Source: Verrucomicrobiota bacterium
GTDB taxonomy: Bacteria; Verrucomicrobiota; Verrucomicrobiia; Verrucomicrobiales; DEV007
Direction of reading: 5' to 3'
Assembly (NCBI GenBank): GCA_020630975.1
Contig: JAHDID010000010.1
Span: 78,217 to 138,254 of the forward strand
DNA: 60,038 nt
This document shows, piece after piece, positions 50,149-58,300 of the stretch. Position 1 is the stretch's first letter. Every line of letters begins with the position of its first letter. The notes below the pieces were generated by a model, which was not told where the DNA came from, did not search any database, and worked only from the letters and a program-made list of their open reading frames with translations. The translations under genes were made by a program, and so were the position numbers.

Positions 50149-52113
50149 ATGATTTTCAGTTTTATAGACAAAGCAACTATTGCCCTAGTGATCGCCTTCT
50201 CTCTACGGTTGACTTCGGCCTACACAGAAGAACTATCCGATCGACCCAACATCCTTTGGCTGGTCTGCGAGGATATCAGCCCACATCTTGGTTGCTATGG
50301 CGACCAGCAGGCGCACACTCCATACCTCGACAAGTTTGCCGCGGAGGGCGTACGTTTCACTCGTGCTTATGCCAATTCTCCAGTGTGTGCAGTCGCTCGT
50401 AGTGCGCTCCTGACCGGTATGCATTCGAGCAGCATCGGCACTCAGCACATGCGTTCCCGGCCGATGGTGCCGGATTCTATACCGCTCTACCCGCGGGTGT
50501 TTAAACAGGCTGGATACTATTGTTACAACGGCCAGAAAACTGACTACAACTCAGCCAATCACGAGGCGGATAAAGATGAATTCTGGGATGTGAGTCGGGG
50601 CCAGCAAAGCATCAGCAGGCTGCCTAAAGAAAGACCTTTTCTGGCGGTCTTTAACACAGCCGTTACCCATGAAGGTCAGATCAGAAGCGATCGTGAGGAG
50701 AGTTATACCATGACTGGGCAGATACCCGAGTCCCCCCGGATCCCGCCAGAAGAAATCCAACTGCCGCCTTACCACCCCGACTTGCCTGAGATTAGGTACG
50801 ACTGGGCGCGATTTTATGATCAGATTACTTTGATGGATTCCATCGTTGGCGCGTGGCTGGACGATCTGGAGAAAGAGGGATTGGCCGAGAATACCATCGT
50901 GTTTTTCTACTCCGATCACGGCGGCATGCTCTCGCGCTCAAAACGCTTTATCTTTAATGGCGGTACTCAGGTTCCATTGGTCGTTCGGGTACCGAAAAAG
51001 TGGCAACACCTTGCCGCATTCGATTCAGGGAAATATATAGCTGGATCGGTTAATGACGAATTGGTTCAGTTCGTCGATTTCCCAAAAACCATCCTATCCA
51101 TGGTGGGTGTTCAGCCACCGGAATTGATGCAGGGGCGAGTTTTTATGGGATCGGGAAAAGAGCCTCCGCCACCTTTTCTCTATCTATATCGGGACCGGCA
51201 GAATGATCGTTACGACTTTTCACGGGCGGTGACCGACGGTCGCTATTACTTGATCCGCAATTTTATGCCGCATCGCCCGCGCGGGCAGGAACCTGAGCAC
51301 GGCTATAATGTTCACCGTAACTGGCGAGCCTGGCGGGATTGGTATCTGAAAAATCCCAAAGTCGCGGACCCGGTATATAGCCGGTTTTTCAAGCCCAAAC
51401 CTGTGTTGGAATTCTACGACCTAGAGAGTGATCCCTGGCAAATCAACAACTTGGCTTCTCATGCTGATCATCGGGAGCGTATCGCCACCATGGAAGACGC
51501 TCTCTACGACTGGATGATGAAAACCCGCGACACCGGCCTGATTCCCGAACCGATGTGGTATGACTTCGTCGGTGATGAGAAACCTTTCAAAACCATCTAC
51601 GACTACGCACAGAGCGACGAGTTTCCGGTCGATCGAGTGCTTGAAGCTGCCAACGTCGCCAGTAAAGCTGATCCGGACCTGTTGTCGACCTATCTAGAAA
51701 TGCTGGGTGATCGGCATTCTTTGGTTCGGCACTGGGCAGCTTATGGTATTTTCCTCGTCGGCGAGAATACTCCGGGGATTCAGGACGCACTCCGGCAAGT
51801 GATCAATGGCGATGCTCATTCAGCGAATCGCACGATGGCAGCACAAGCCCTGGCTCGCTGTGGCGATCCAGACACAGCTTTCAAAGCCCTCATGGAAGAA
51901 GTCAATGCCGAGAAGGATGAATACAAGCGACTCTTGGCAATCAATGCGCTTCAGTATGGCAGGGTCGACGACCGCGTGAGCCGTGAGCAATGGGAAGTCT
52001 TAGCAGAAAAAAAGTGGTCAAAAGAATCCCCCGATCCATTGGCTTGGGTTTTTCGTAGAAGCATTCCTGCTTACACCTTGGAAATCTGGCCCAGGCGAAT
52101 GATCGTGGAGTAA
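50149..52113 (+). CDS. secreted sulfatase with non-canonical CAVAR site and HEAT-like tail
   Basis: 654 residues, signal peptide 1-25. The domain begins NILWLVCEDISPHLGCYG, the pattern of heparan-N-sulfatase-like enzymes. The maturation motif reads CAVARSALLTG (Cys80). The consensus is C-x-P/A-x-R, so Val in the third position is unusual. Metal residues in FYSDHGGMLSRSK and the GQKTDYN and FNTAVTHEGQ segments are present. Residues about 500-640 are helical HEAT-like repeats (LVRHWAAYGIFLVG; RTMAAQALARCGD). It is co-oriented with the esterase-sulfatase gene 89 bp upstream. Whether Cys80 is converted to formylglycine is uncertain. Confidence 0.88.
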   Translation: MIFSFIDKATIALVIAFSLRLTSAYTEELSDRPNILWLVCEDISPHLGCYGDQQAHTPYLDKFAAEGVRFTRAYANSPVCAVARSALLTGMHSSSIGTQHMRSRPMVPDSIPLYPRVFKQAGYYCYNGQKTDYNSANHEADKDEFWDVSRGQQSISRLPKERPFLAVFNTAVTHEGQIRSDREESYTMTGQIPESPRIPPEEIQLPPYHPDLPEIRYDWARFYDQITLMDSIVGAWLDDLEKEGLAENTIVFFYSDHGGMLSRSKRFIFNGGTQVPLVVRVPKKWQHLAAFDSGKYIAGSVNDELVQFVDFPKTILSMVGVQPPELMQGRVFMGSGKEPPPPFLYLYRDRQNDRYDFSRAVTDGRYYLIRNFMPHRPRGQEPEHGYNVHRNWRAWRDWYLKNPKVADPVYSRFFKPKPVLEFYDLESDPWQINNLASHADHRERIATMEDALYDWMMKTRDTGLIPEPMWYDFVGDEKPFKTIYDYAQSDEFPVDRVLEAANVASKADPDLLSTYLEMLGDRHSLVRHWAAYGIFLVGENTPGIQDALRQVINGDAHSANRTMAAQALARCGDPDTAFKALMEEVNAEKDEYKRLLAINALQYGRVDDRVSREQWEVLAEKKWSKESPDPLAWVFRRSIPAYTLEIWPRRMIVE

Positions 52114-52180
52114 ACCTGTGGCAATTACTGAGGCAGTAAAAATTTAGAAGTATTCGATTGTCTTCCACTCCGCTTGCGCG

Positions 52181-52200
52181 ATCTTCCGAGTAGGATGCGG
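52181..52200. repeat. possible decayed fragment of the 76-bp cloverleaf-like element
   Basis: ATCTTCCGAGTAGGATGCGG matches ATCTTCCGAG and AGGATGCG of the array units at 29881-30211, joined after an internal deletion. The match is short and could be chance. It lies between the CAVAR sulfatase and rtcB. Confidence 0.35.
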
Positions 52201-52245
52201 CTGCTGAAAACCGGATCTACCTCAAATTTTCTTTAGATCTACCTT

Positions 52246-52316
52246 GTGCTTGAGATGCTCTCAGGCACCCGCTTCCATGTGCAGAGGAGCGTGGAGGCAC
52301 TTTTCTTATCTTATTA
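52246..52316 (+). ncRNA. structured leader or small RNA upstream of rtcB
   Basis: Hairpin 1: GTGCTTGAGA (52246-52255), loop TGC, TCTCAGGCAC (52259-52268), ten pairs with one wobble. Hairpin 2: GCTTCCA (52271-52277), 14-base loop, TGGAGGC (52292-52298), then a T-rich run (TTTTCTTATCTTATT). Repeated GTGC and GGCAC segments allow alternative pairing between the hairpins. Hairpin 2 plus the T-run could be an attenuator or the 3' end of a small RNA of about 60-70 nt. The rtcB ATG is 10 bp after the end of the T-run, with AAGG in between. Confidence 0.5.
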
Positions 52317-52326
52317 AGGTATTTTT

Positions 52327-53850
52327 ATGCATCAGGACAATCGTCTTGTGCGTCAAAGTGAGCATCACCTCACATTGGCGCACAACTATGACTTCCCAGT
52401 CGACTTTTTGGCGACCGAGGGAGTCCCTTTAGAATCAAAAGGTGTGGATGAGCTGCTGGGAGTCACCCGGCTTGCAGACACACTATCTCTACTACAAAAA
52501 CGTGCCCCGTACTATTTCGGCGGTGTTAATCCATCTATCGAAAAAATCAGTGTCACACCCGATTTCCACAAGGGAGCAGGCATCCCTATTGGAACGGTGT
52601 TGTCGACTCAGGGATTTGCTGTGCCTCAGGCTATCGGCAATGATGTCAATTGCGGTATGCGACTGATGTCGACTCCGCTGGACAGGCAATCGGTGGAATC
52701 TGCTATCGACCGCATCGTCGACCATACCCGGTATGTGTTCTTCGAAGGTGGTCGTGGTATTCCCATGACTAGCGATCAGCGCGAGGCATTAGTTCTGCGC
52801 GGATTGCCAGGATTGCTGGCACAGGCTGATGAAACCTCGGGCATGGGTATCTGGGAGCAGATCGACCCCGATCGGGAGCTAAGCGAACTGCAAAAGGTAC
52901 ACAACCAAGGCGGATTTGATACTCTAACTAGCTTTGCTCTGCAGGACTACCTGCAGTCAAAGGAAACAGCAACCTATGACAACCTTATAGGGGGACTAGG
53001 TGGGGGCAATCACTTCGCCGAGGTCCAGTATGTGAAAAAGATACATGATGGCTACACGGCTAATGCTTGGGGAATTAAGGAAGGCCAAGTCGTCATCATG
53101 GTTCACTGTGGCTCTCTCGGGCTTGGGCACATCGCTGGGCGGTGGTTTCTAGAGCAACTCAGAAACTACTGGCCAGATGGCTTGCCGCATCCGGAGAATG
53201 GTATCTATCCGCTACCCATCGAAGGTCCGTCGGAGCTTTATTCGAGGTTTATGACTTCGATGAATAATGCGGCGAACTTCGCGTTTGGTAATCGCTTCTT
53301 TTTAGCTCAGATGCTGCGCAAATCGATGATGGAGATCATTGGTGATTTTGACATCACCACCATCTATGATGCCCCGCACAATCTGATGTGGCAAGATCGG
53401 CCTGGGCACTACATCCACCGAAAGGGTGCATCCCCAGCTCACGACTGGGATGGTATGGCGGACACACCATTCTCGCTATATGGTGAGCCTGTGATCGTGC
53501 CCGGATCGATGGGGGCCTCCAGCTGGCTGCTGGCTGGGCGAGGATCAGAGTTGGCGTCACACAGCTCGTGCCATGGTGCCGGTCGAGCGCTATCGCGAGG
53601 AGAGGCACTGAAAGTCGACGACCGGCAGCTCGATGACTTCCTAGGTCGGTTCCGTGTTGTGGCACCTGTGGATCCGAAGCGAGCAGACATACGACAGCAA
53701 AAGCATGTTTTGAAAGCGTGGCGAAATGCTCTCAAGCGAGAGGCGCCTTTCGCTTACAAAAGCATCACCCCAGTGATTGAGACATTGAGTTCTGCCGGTA
53801 TGGCTAAACCTGTGGCGGAGCTTTTTCCTCTGCTAACGGTGAAGGGCTGA
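52327..53850 (+). CDS. rtcB: RtcB-family RNA ligase, divergent
   Basis: 507 residues. RtcB joins 2',3'-cyclic phosphate and 5'-OH RNA ends using GTP and Mn. Visible motifs: VPQAIGNDVNCGMRL with metal ligands Asp106 and Cys109 (GxDIGCGM in typical members), LGGGNHFAEVQ (Asn228, His229), VHCGSLGLGH (His260), DAPHNLMW (His351), HRKGASPA, VPGSMGASSWLL, and CHGAGRALSR with His416 as the guanylylated nucleophile. All catalytic residues are present but several blocks depart from the common form (HSGSRGLG, SHGAGR). No rtcA, rtcR, archease or prfH is adjacent. It is preceded by a structured leader and followed by a strong hairpin. Confidence 0.93.
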   Translation: MHQDNRLVRQSEHHLTLAHNYDFPVDFLATEGVPLESKGVDELLGVTRLADTLSLLQKRAPYYFGGVNPSIEKISVTPDFHKGAGIPIGTVLSTQGFAVPQAIGNDVNCGMRLMSTPLDRQSVESAIDRIVDHTRYVFFEGGRGIPMTSDQREALVLRGLPGLLAQADETSGMGIWEQIDPDRELSELQKVHNQGGFDTLTSFALQDYLQSKETATYDNLIGGLGGGNHFAEVQYVKKIHDGYTANAWGIKEGQVVIMVHCGSLGLGHIAGRWFLEQLRNYWPDGLPHPENGIYPLPIEGPSELYSRFMTSMNNAANFAFGNRFFLAQMLRKSMMEIIGDFDITTIYDAPHNLMWQDRPGHYIHRKGASPAHDWDGMADTPFSLYGEPVIVPGSMGASSWLLAGRGSELASHSSCHGAGRALSRGEALKVDDRQLDDFLGRFRVVAPVDPKRADIRQQKHVLKAWRNALKREAPFAYKSITPVIETLSSAGMAKPVAELFPLLTVKG

Positions 53851-53868
53851 CGCCCTTCTTCTCCTAAG

Positions 53869-53898
53869 CCTCTAGAGCGGATCTTTCCGCTCTAGAGG
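53869..53898. terminator. 13-bp-stem hairpin after rtcB
   Basis: CCTCTAGAGCGGA (53869-53881) pairs perfectly with TCCGCTCTAGAGG (53886-53898), loop TCTT, 18 bp after the rtcB stop. No T-run on either strand, so termination efficiency is uncertain; RNA end protection is an alternative. The rest of the 53851-54158 gap shows no supported gene. Confidence 0.6.
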
Positions 53899-54158
53899 TG
53901 AATGGCAGTGTTGCGCTCATGCGCAAACTTTTTCACCAGTCCTTCTCCCGAGCTTACCTTTTTTGTCTGTAGTCTGTACAAACGGTATCTGCAAAGAGTT
54001 CGAAATGATTTACCGCTTTTATTTTGATTGCCTCTAGATGCGGTATTGCTCGTGGGGCTCTAATGTCCCAGTCAGCGCCGCACAAACGAAAAGCGGATTC
54101 CTTTGTCCCATTCCTTTGTCATAGGGAGTAAAATCGAGGGGCTTTTTGGTAAACCAGT

Positions 54159-56042
54159 TCACTGCAGGCTTATCTTTCCATAAAACTGTGGCATCTGGTT
54201 GGCGTACCAAAAAGTGGGTGACCATTGGTAGGTTTTCTTTTCCCCGGCTTTGTAGTGGTGGCGCACGATCTGACCACGCCAGGTTGTCAGGTTGGCGGTG
54301 TCGACTTTCAGATCCTTTAATGGGATGGCCATTTCGATACTCCAGGACTCGTCTTGTATCGTGGCGGCTACTTTGGCGTGGCTATTCCACTTCGGATTCT
54401 TCTGGGTAGCATCGTATAGCGTGCCTTTGGGATTGATGGCGAAATGGTAGTAGGTCTTTTGAGCATTATTGGTATCTAAAAAGAACTCGATCGAGTCGTC
54501 TTCCCAGACATCGCCATCTGGAGTGGCGATCTGCTGCTGCAGGTCGCGGACGATGGGCTCTTCGCAGTGTACGCCTAGATAGAGGTGGCTGGTGTCGTAG
54601 CTGAGCCATGCCTGAGTGTCGACTGGCATGTAGCCGTCGGCCTGTCGAGGTATCAGCCGAGAGACGGTGGGTGGTGACTGCCAGAGTGGATCATCCAGGC
54701 GGCCGTCGATCTCGGGCGCTGCTGCCGTGTTCTTGGTGATGTGCATCTTCTCTGGGTGTTTTTTGACATGCTCGGTCAGGTCCAGCGGTAGATGCACCAT
54801 GCGCTCTAGGTGAAAGGATTGGTCGGGTGCCTGGAAATGGGCGTGCATCTTGGGTAGGGGGAAGTAGGTGGATACCGTGCCCTGATGATTTGCGGTGAAT
54901 GTCAGTTGCTGCTTTTCGCCGGGCTGTAGTTCGATCTGATCTCTACGCGGCGATACCGTCCAGTGGTCGGTAGCAGGGAGTAGCCAGAGAAACTTGGCGG
55001 TGAGTGGGGTGTCGAGTGGATTCTCTAGGCTCAGGGTGAGAGTCTGGTTCTCGAATGGGTAGGTCTGGGTAAAGTTTTCCTCGAAGCGGATCGAGCGCCA
55101 AAATTTCTGTTTGGCCTCGGTAGAGGCATCATCGGGTAGCATACCGTCGAGGGTTAGGTTGATCATTCGCGGGCCCTTATCGCTCATGGTGATCCAGGTG
55201 GCGTGGTCGAATTCGCCGAATACCGAGCCGCGTAACGCGCTGCCGCCGCCGGTGGTGCCGAGAGTGTAGTAGTTTGCCTCGTTGCGCTCGTACTGGGTAT
55301 AGCGATGCACATGGCCTGCGTACACGGTGTGATCGCGTCCGGCCAGGGCCGCTTCGATCTGTGGCCAGCCGGTGTTCGATTTTTTGATCACGGGTTTACC
55401 GTTGATGTTTCGCCGTATGCCCTCCTCGGTCAGCCACAGTGGCTGGTGGATGAATACTATCGTCCAGCGCACATCATCATGCTCAGCGAGCTGTCGCTGA
55501 GCCCATGCGATCTGCTGCTCGCCTAGATAGGGGCGAGTCGACTCGCCATCCTGCGTGTTTAGGCAGAGGAATAGCACGTTTTTGTAGGTGAATGAGTAAT
55601 AGCGGACGCCAAACATCTCGTCCCAGATACGGTCCATCAGAGCATTGCTGACATCGTGATTTCCCGGTAGGTAAAAGAACGGCATCTCAAAGCGCTCGGC
55701 AAAGCCATTGAATTCCTGCCATTGTCTACGGATCTCTTTTTCATCGCGCTGCCAGTTCCCACCCGCGATGAGATCACCTACCGATATAACGAACTCTGGC
55801 TGCATTTCATTGAGTCTAGCCACCGCGCGGGGGAAGACTCCTGGTCGCATACCGCCAGACCGATCGCTGACGATGGCGAACTGAAAGTCGAGCGGGTCGT
55901 TTTTAAAAGGGCGCTGCGTCCACGGTTTCTGCAGGGTGGGCACGCTGTGGTCAAAGTCTTGGTCTGCCTCTGGACCCGTTTGCGGATAGATCGAGCCGAT
56001 TAAGCTATACCACAGGGCCAAAAATACGATAGGGTACCTCAT
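54159..56042 (-). CDS. secreted metallophosphoesterase with CBM9-like domain
   Basis: 627 residues, signal 1-20. Calcineurin-like phosphoesterase domain about 50-300: FAIVSDRSGG (Asp60), ISVGDLIAGG (Asp90), LPGNHD (128-130), FIHQPLW (His199) and AGHVHRY. The usual D-x-H of the first block is D-R-S, a variant typical of this group. A beta-sandwich follows (about 320-430). Residues about 440-627 are a CBM9-like domain (IDGRLDDPLWQ; WEDDSIEFFLDT) seen in carbohydrate-active proteins. Divergent from the beta-lactamase-fold gene, with only 2 bp between start codons. Confidence 0.88.
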   Translation of the reverse strand: MRYPIVFLALWYSLIGSIYPQTGPEADQDFDHSVPTLQKPWTQRPFKNDPLDFQFAIVSDRSGGMRPGVFPRAVARLNEMQPEFVISVGDLIAGGNWQRDEKEIRRQWQEFNGFAERFEMPFFYLPGNHDVSNALMDRIWDEMFGVRYYSFTYKNVLFLCLNTQDGESTRPYLGEQQIAWAQRQLAEHDDVRWTIVFIHQPLWLTEEGIRRNINGKPVIKKSNTGWPQIEAALAGRDHTVYAGHVHRYTQYERNEANYYTLGTTGGGSALRGSVFGEFDHATWITMSDKGPRMINLTLDGMLPDDASTEAKQKFWRSIRFEENFTQTYPFENQTLTLSLENPLDTPLTAKFLWLLPATDHWTVSPRRDQIELQPGEKQQLTFTANHQGTVSTYFPLPKMHAHFQAPDQSFHLERMVHLPLDLTEHVKKHPEKMHITKNTAAAPEIDGRLDDPLWQSPPTVSRLIPRQADGYMPVDTQAWLSYDTSHLYLGVHCEEPIVRDLQQQIATPDGDVWEDDSIEFFLDTNNAQKTYYHFAINPKGTLYDATQKNPKWNSHAKVAATIQDESWSIEMAIPLKDLKVDTANLTTWRGQIVRHHYKAGEKKTYQWSPTFWYANQMPQFYGKISLQ

Positions 56043-56044
56043 CG

Positions 56045-57622
56045 ATGGAATGCCATAGAGTAACAGTCTGCCGTTGGGTGTATCAAGCTCTAATCCTACT
56101 GGGCCTGGTGGGTATGTTGATCTGTGCGGTAGCTGAGGAGCCAGAGCCTCTGCCTGCAGGCTACCTGTATCCCGGCGCGGATCCGGCTGCAGCCATCGCT
56201 AGACTATGCCTGGCTACTAGCGATACTGGCCTATTCACTGGTGCGGTGCTGGTGGCGCAGGGAGGCGAGGTGGTCTATCAGGGAGCATTCGGCGCGGCCA
56301 ATCGCGAGTGGGGCGTAGCCAATACGAACGATACCAAGTATCGCCTAGCATCGGTGAGCAAGCCTTTCTGTGCTCTGCTCGTCATGCAGCTGGTGCAGGA
56401 GGAGAGGTTGACGCTCGAGGACACGATTTCCGATCACCTGTTGTACTATCGACAGGACACCGGCAGCCAGATCACGCTGCATCATCTGCTAGCGCATCAG
56501 TCGGGTATTCGAGATTTCACCGCCAACTTTGACTATCGAAAGCAAATCTCTCGAGTGCCGAGCGATATCGATACCTTCATCCAGGAGCACTGTAGTAGCG
56601 ACCTGATCCATCCTCCTGGTACGATCTACTCCTACTGCAATGCGGGCTATTGTATACTGGGCCGTATCATCGAGAAAGTGACTCGTAAGAGCTTCGAGAC
56701 CAATCTGCACGAGCGCATTTTTGACCCTGCGGGTATGAAAGACAGCGGCTACGAGCGAAATCGCTATATCATCGATAAGTTAGCGTCTGGCTATACTAGA
56801 GATTCGTTTGGCTACACGCGGTGTCAGTATATCGATATGGATACCACTCCCGGTGCTGCGGGGGCACTGTACTCGACAGTGGGGGATATGTATCTTTTCG
56901 ATCGGGCGCTGCACACCGATCAACTGCTGAAAAAGTCGTGGCGGGATCGGATGTTTACGCCCAATCGCGATGTGCCAGAGGTGAAGGCTGCGGGTGGCAG
57001 AGCACACAGCCGCTATGGCTATGGCTGGCAGATCTACACCCGATCCCACCCAGTCACTCGCCACCGGACGAAAGTGATCAATCATGGCGGAGCTATCCAT
57101 GGCTTTCGCGCGATGTATAACCGTCTCGTCGACGACGATGCCCTGGTAGTAGTCCTCTGCAATCAGGGCGATGCACTCGGTGAGTTGGCAGTGTGGAAAA
57201 CGGTGACCAATCTGAGCACCGAGCTGATCCATATCGTCACCGATCAACCGTATCGATTGCCCGGCAGGCCACGGATCACTCAGGATCGTCGACTCTATGA
57301 TCTGACGCTAAACAGCGGGCACGCCGCCGCGATCGAGTGGTATAAGGAGAAAGGCAAACCGGCAGCCTGGGGTGGCACGACCATGAAGCTAGCTGATCAT
57401 CTGCTGCAAGAGGGGCGACTTGAGGCAGGTCTAGCATTTATGCGTATGGAGGCCGAAGGCGAGCGGCCTAGGGTATGGGTGCTGCGCCGGGCAGCGGTAG
57501 CACATCTAGAGAATGGCGAGGTAGAGATAGCGATGAAGCTTGCGAAGCAGGGGCTGCAGATGAAGCCCGGGGATGAGCGGTTGTTGATGATACAGAAAGA
57601 GGCAGAGAGTCAGGTGGAATGA
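56045..57622 (+). CDS. beta-lactamase-fold serine hydrolase (class C/DD-peptidase-like) with TPR tail
   Basis: 525 residues. A signal or anchor at about 12-30, then the family's three motifs: SxxK as SVSK (Ser103-Lys106), YxN as YCN (197-199) and HGG near residue 347. The C-terminal 130 residues are helical and TPR-like (AHLENGEVEIAMKLAKQGLQ). Members act as DD-peptidases, esterases or D-aminopeptidases; the substrate cannot be told. The start codon lies 2 bp from the divergent phosphoesterase start, so its promoter must lie within that gene. Confidence 0.88.
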   Translation: MECHRVTVCRWVYQALILLGLVGMLICAVAEEPEPLPAGYLYPGADPAAAIARLCLATSDTGLFTGAVLVAQGGEVVYQGAFGAANREWGVANTNDTKYRLASVSKPFCALLVMQLVQEERLTLEDTISDHLLYYRQDTGSQITLHHLLAHQSGIRDFTANFDYRKQISRVPSDIDTFIQEHCSSDLIHPPGTIYSYCNAGYCILGRIIEKVTRKSFETNLHERIFDPAGMKDSGYERNRYIIDKLASGYTRDSFGYTRCQYIDMDTTPGAAGALYSTVGDMYLFDRALHTDQLLKKSWRDRMFTPNRDVPEVKAAGGRAHSRYGYGWQIYTRSHPVTRHRTKVINHGGAIHGFRAMYNRLVDDDALVVVLCNQGDALGELAVWKTVTNLSTELIHIVTDQPYRLPGRPRITQDRRLYDLTLNSGHAAAIEWYKEKGKPAAWGGTTMKLADHLLQEGRLEAGLAFMRMEAEGERPRVWVLRRAAVAHLENGEVEIAMKLAKQGLQMKPGDERLLMIQKEAESQVE

Positions 57623-58300
57623 GGAGGCATTATTGTGCCCTCTTAGGCTATGCTTGAGACCGTTCAGCGGATCGTATCGAATGGCTAGCCCATTGGTGCC
57701 GGTACCACTTCGTTCATACCACAGCACTTCGCTTACTACAATTAGAGAGGCGGCATTGGTAAGAGGTAAATGGTAAGAGGTAAATGGTGTCAGGCAGATT
57801 GGGTCTTGGATATCAGCGTCTATTAAAAAACGTGCTGATTTTTTGATATTCTGGGTATTCTGAGTAGAAGGCGAGGGGGGATTGAAATCGAATCTACGGC
57901 TCGAAGGAGTCGCTAGGGGCAAATGTTGATCGTGGAAGATCAAGAAAGAAGGGCGAACTAGCCAATTAGATAGGGGGCGATCTAGAGCCAATAGGGTTTG
58001 ATTGGGTTTGATTCGAATCAAACACTGTACGTAAGCCGTAAAAACCATAGAGCGAGCGCTTTATAAGCCAAGGAATTACGGCATACCTGCCATTTGCATT
58101 GCCCATGGTTCCGTAGCCGAGGATGCCGTGATTCCTTGCTGCAACGTCACTACGTTGACCAGCTGAGGATACATTGCTGGCGTTTTCCTAGGATGCTGAG
58201 GCCAAGCTCGAGCTGGGTGATGGTCGGCGACCGAGATCGTGGAATCTGCCTACGTATTTCCGGAGTGGTGATGGGCACTCGGCTGATAGAGGGTAGAGGC
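57623..58300. other. intergenic region with small tandem repeats and a palindrome
   Basis: No gene is supported. 57758-57785: GGTAAGAGGTAAAT twice in tandem. 57994-58013: GGGTTTGATT twice in tandem, leading into an 18-bp perfect palindrome GTTTGATTCGAATCAAAC (58006-58023). The minus-strand frame at 57506-58048 runs back over the upstream gene and has poor composition. The frame from 58094 is only a 5' extension of the sulfatase. Confidence 0.5.

Noticed and set aside
54034-54225. 63-residue minus-strand ORF
   Set aside because: Overlaps the end of the phosphoesterase gene in another frame and has no start signal.
57506-58048. 180-residue minus-strand ORF
   Set aside because: Overlaps the end of the beta-lactamase-fold gene, shows Leu/Ser/Pro-rich composition without any domain, and covers repeats.
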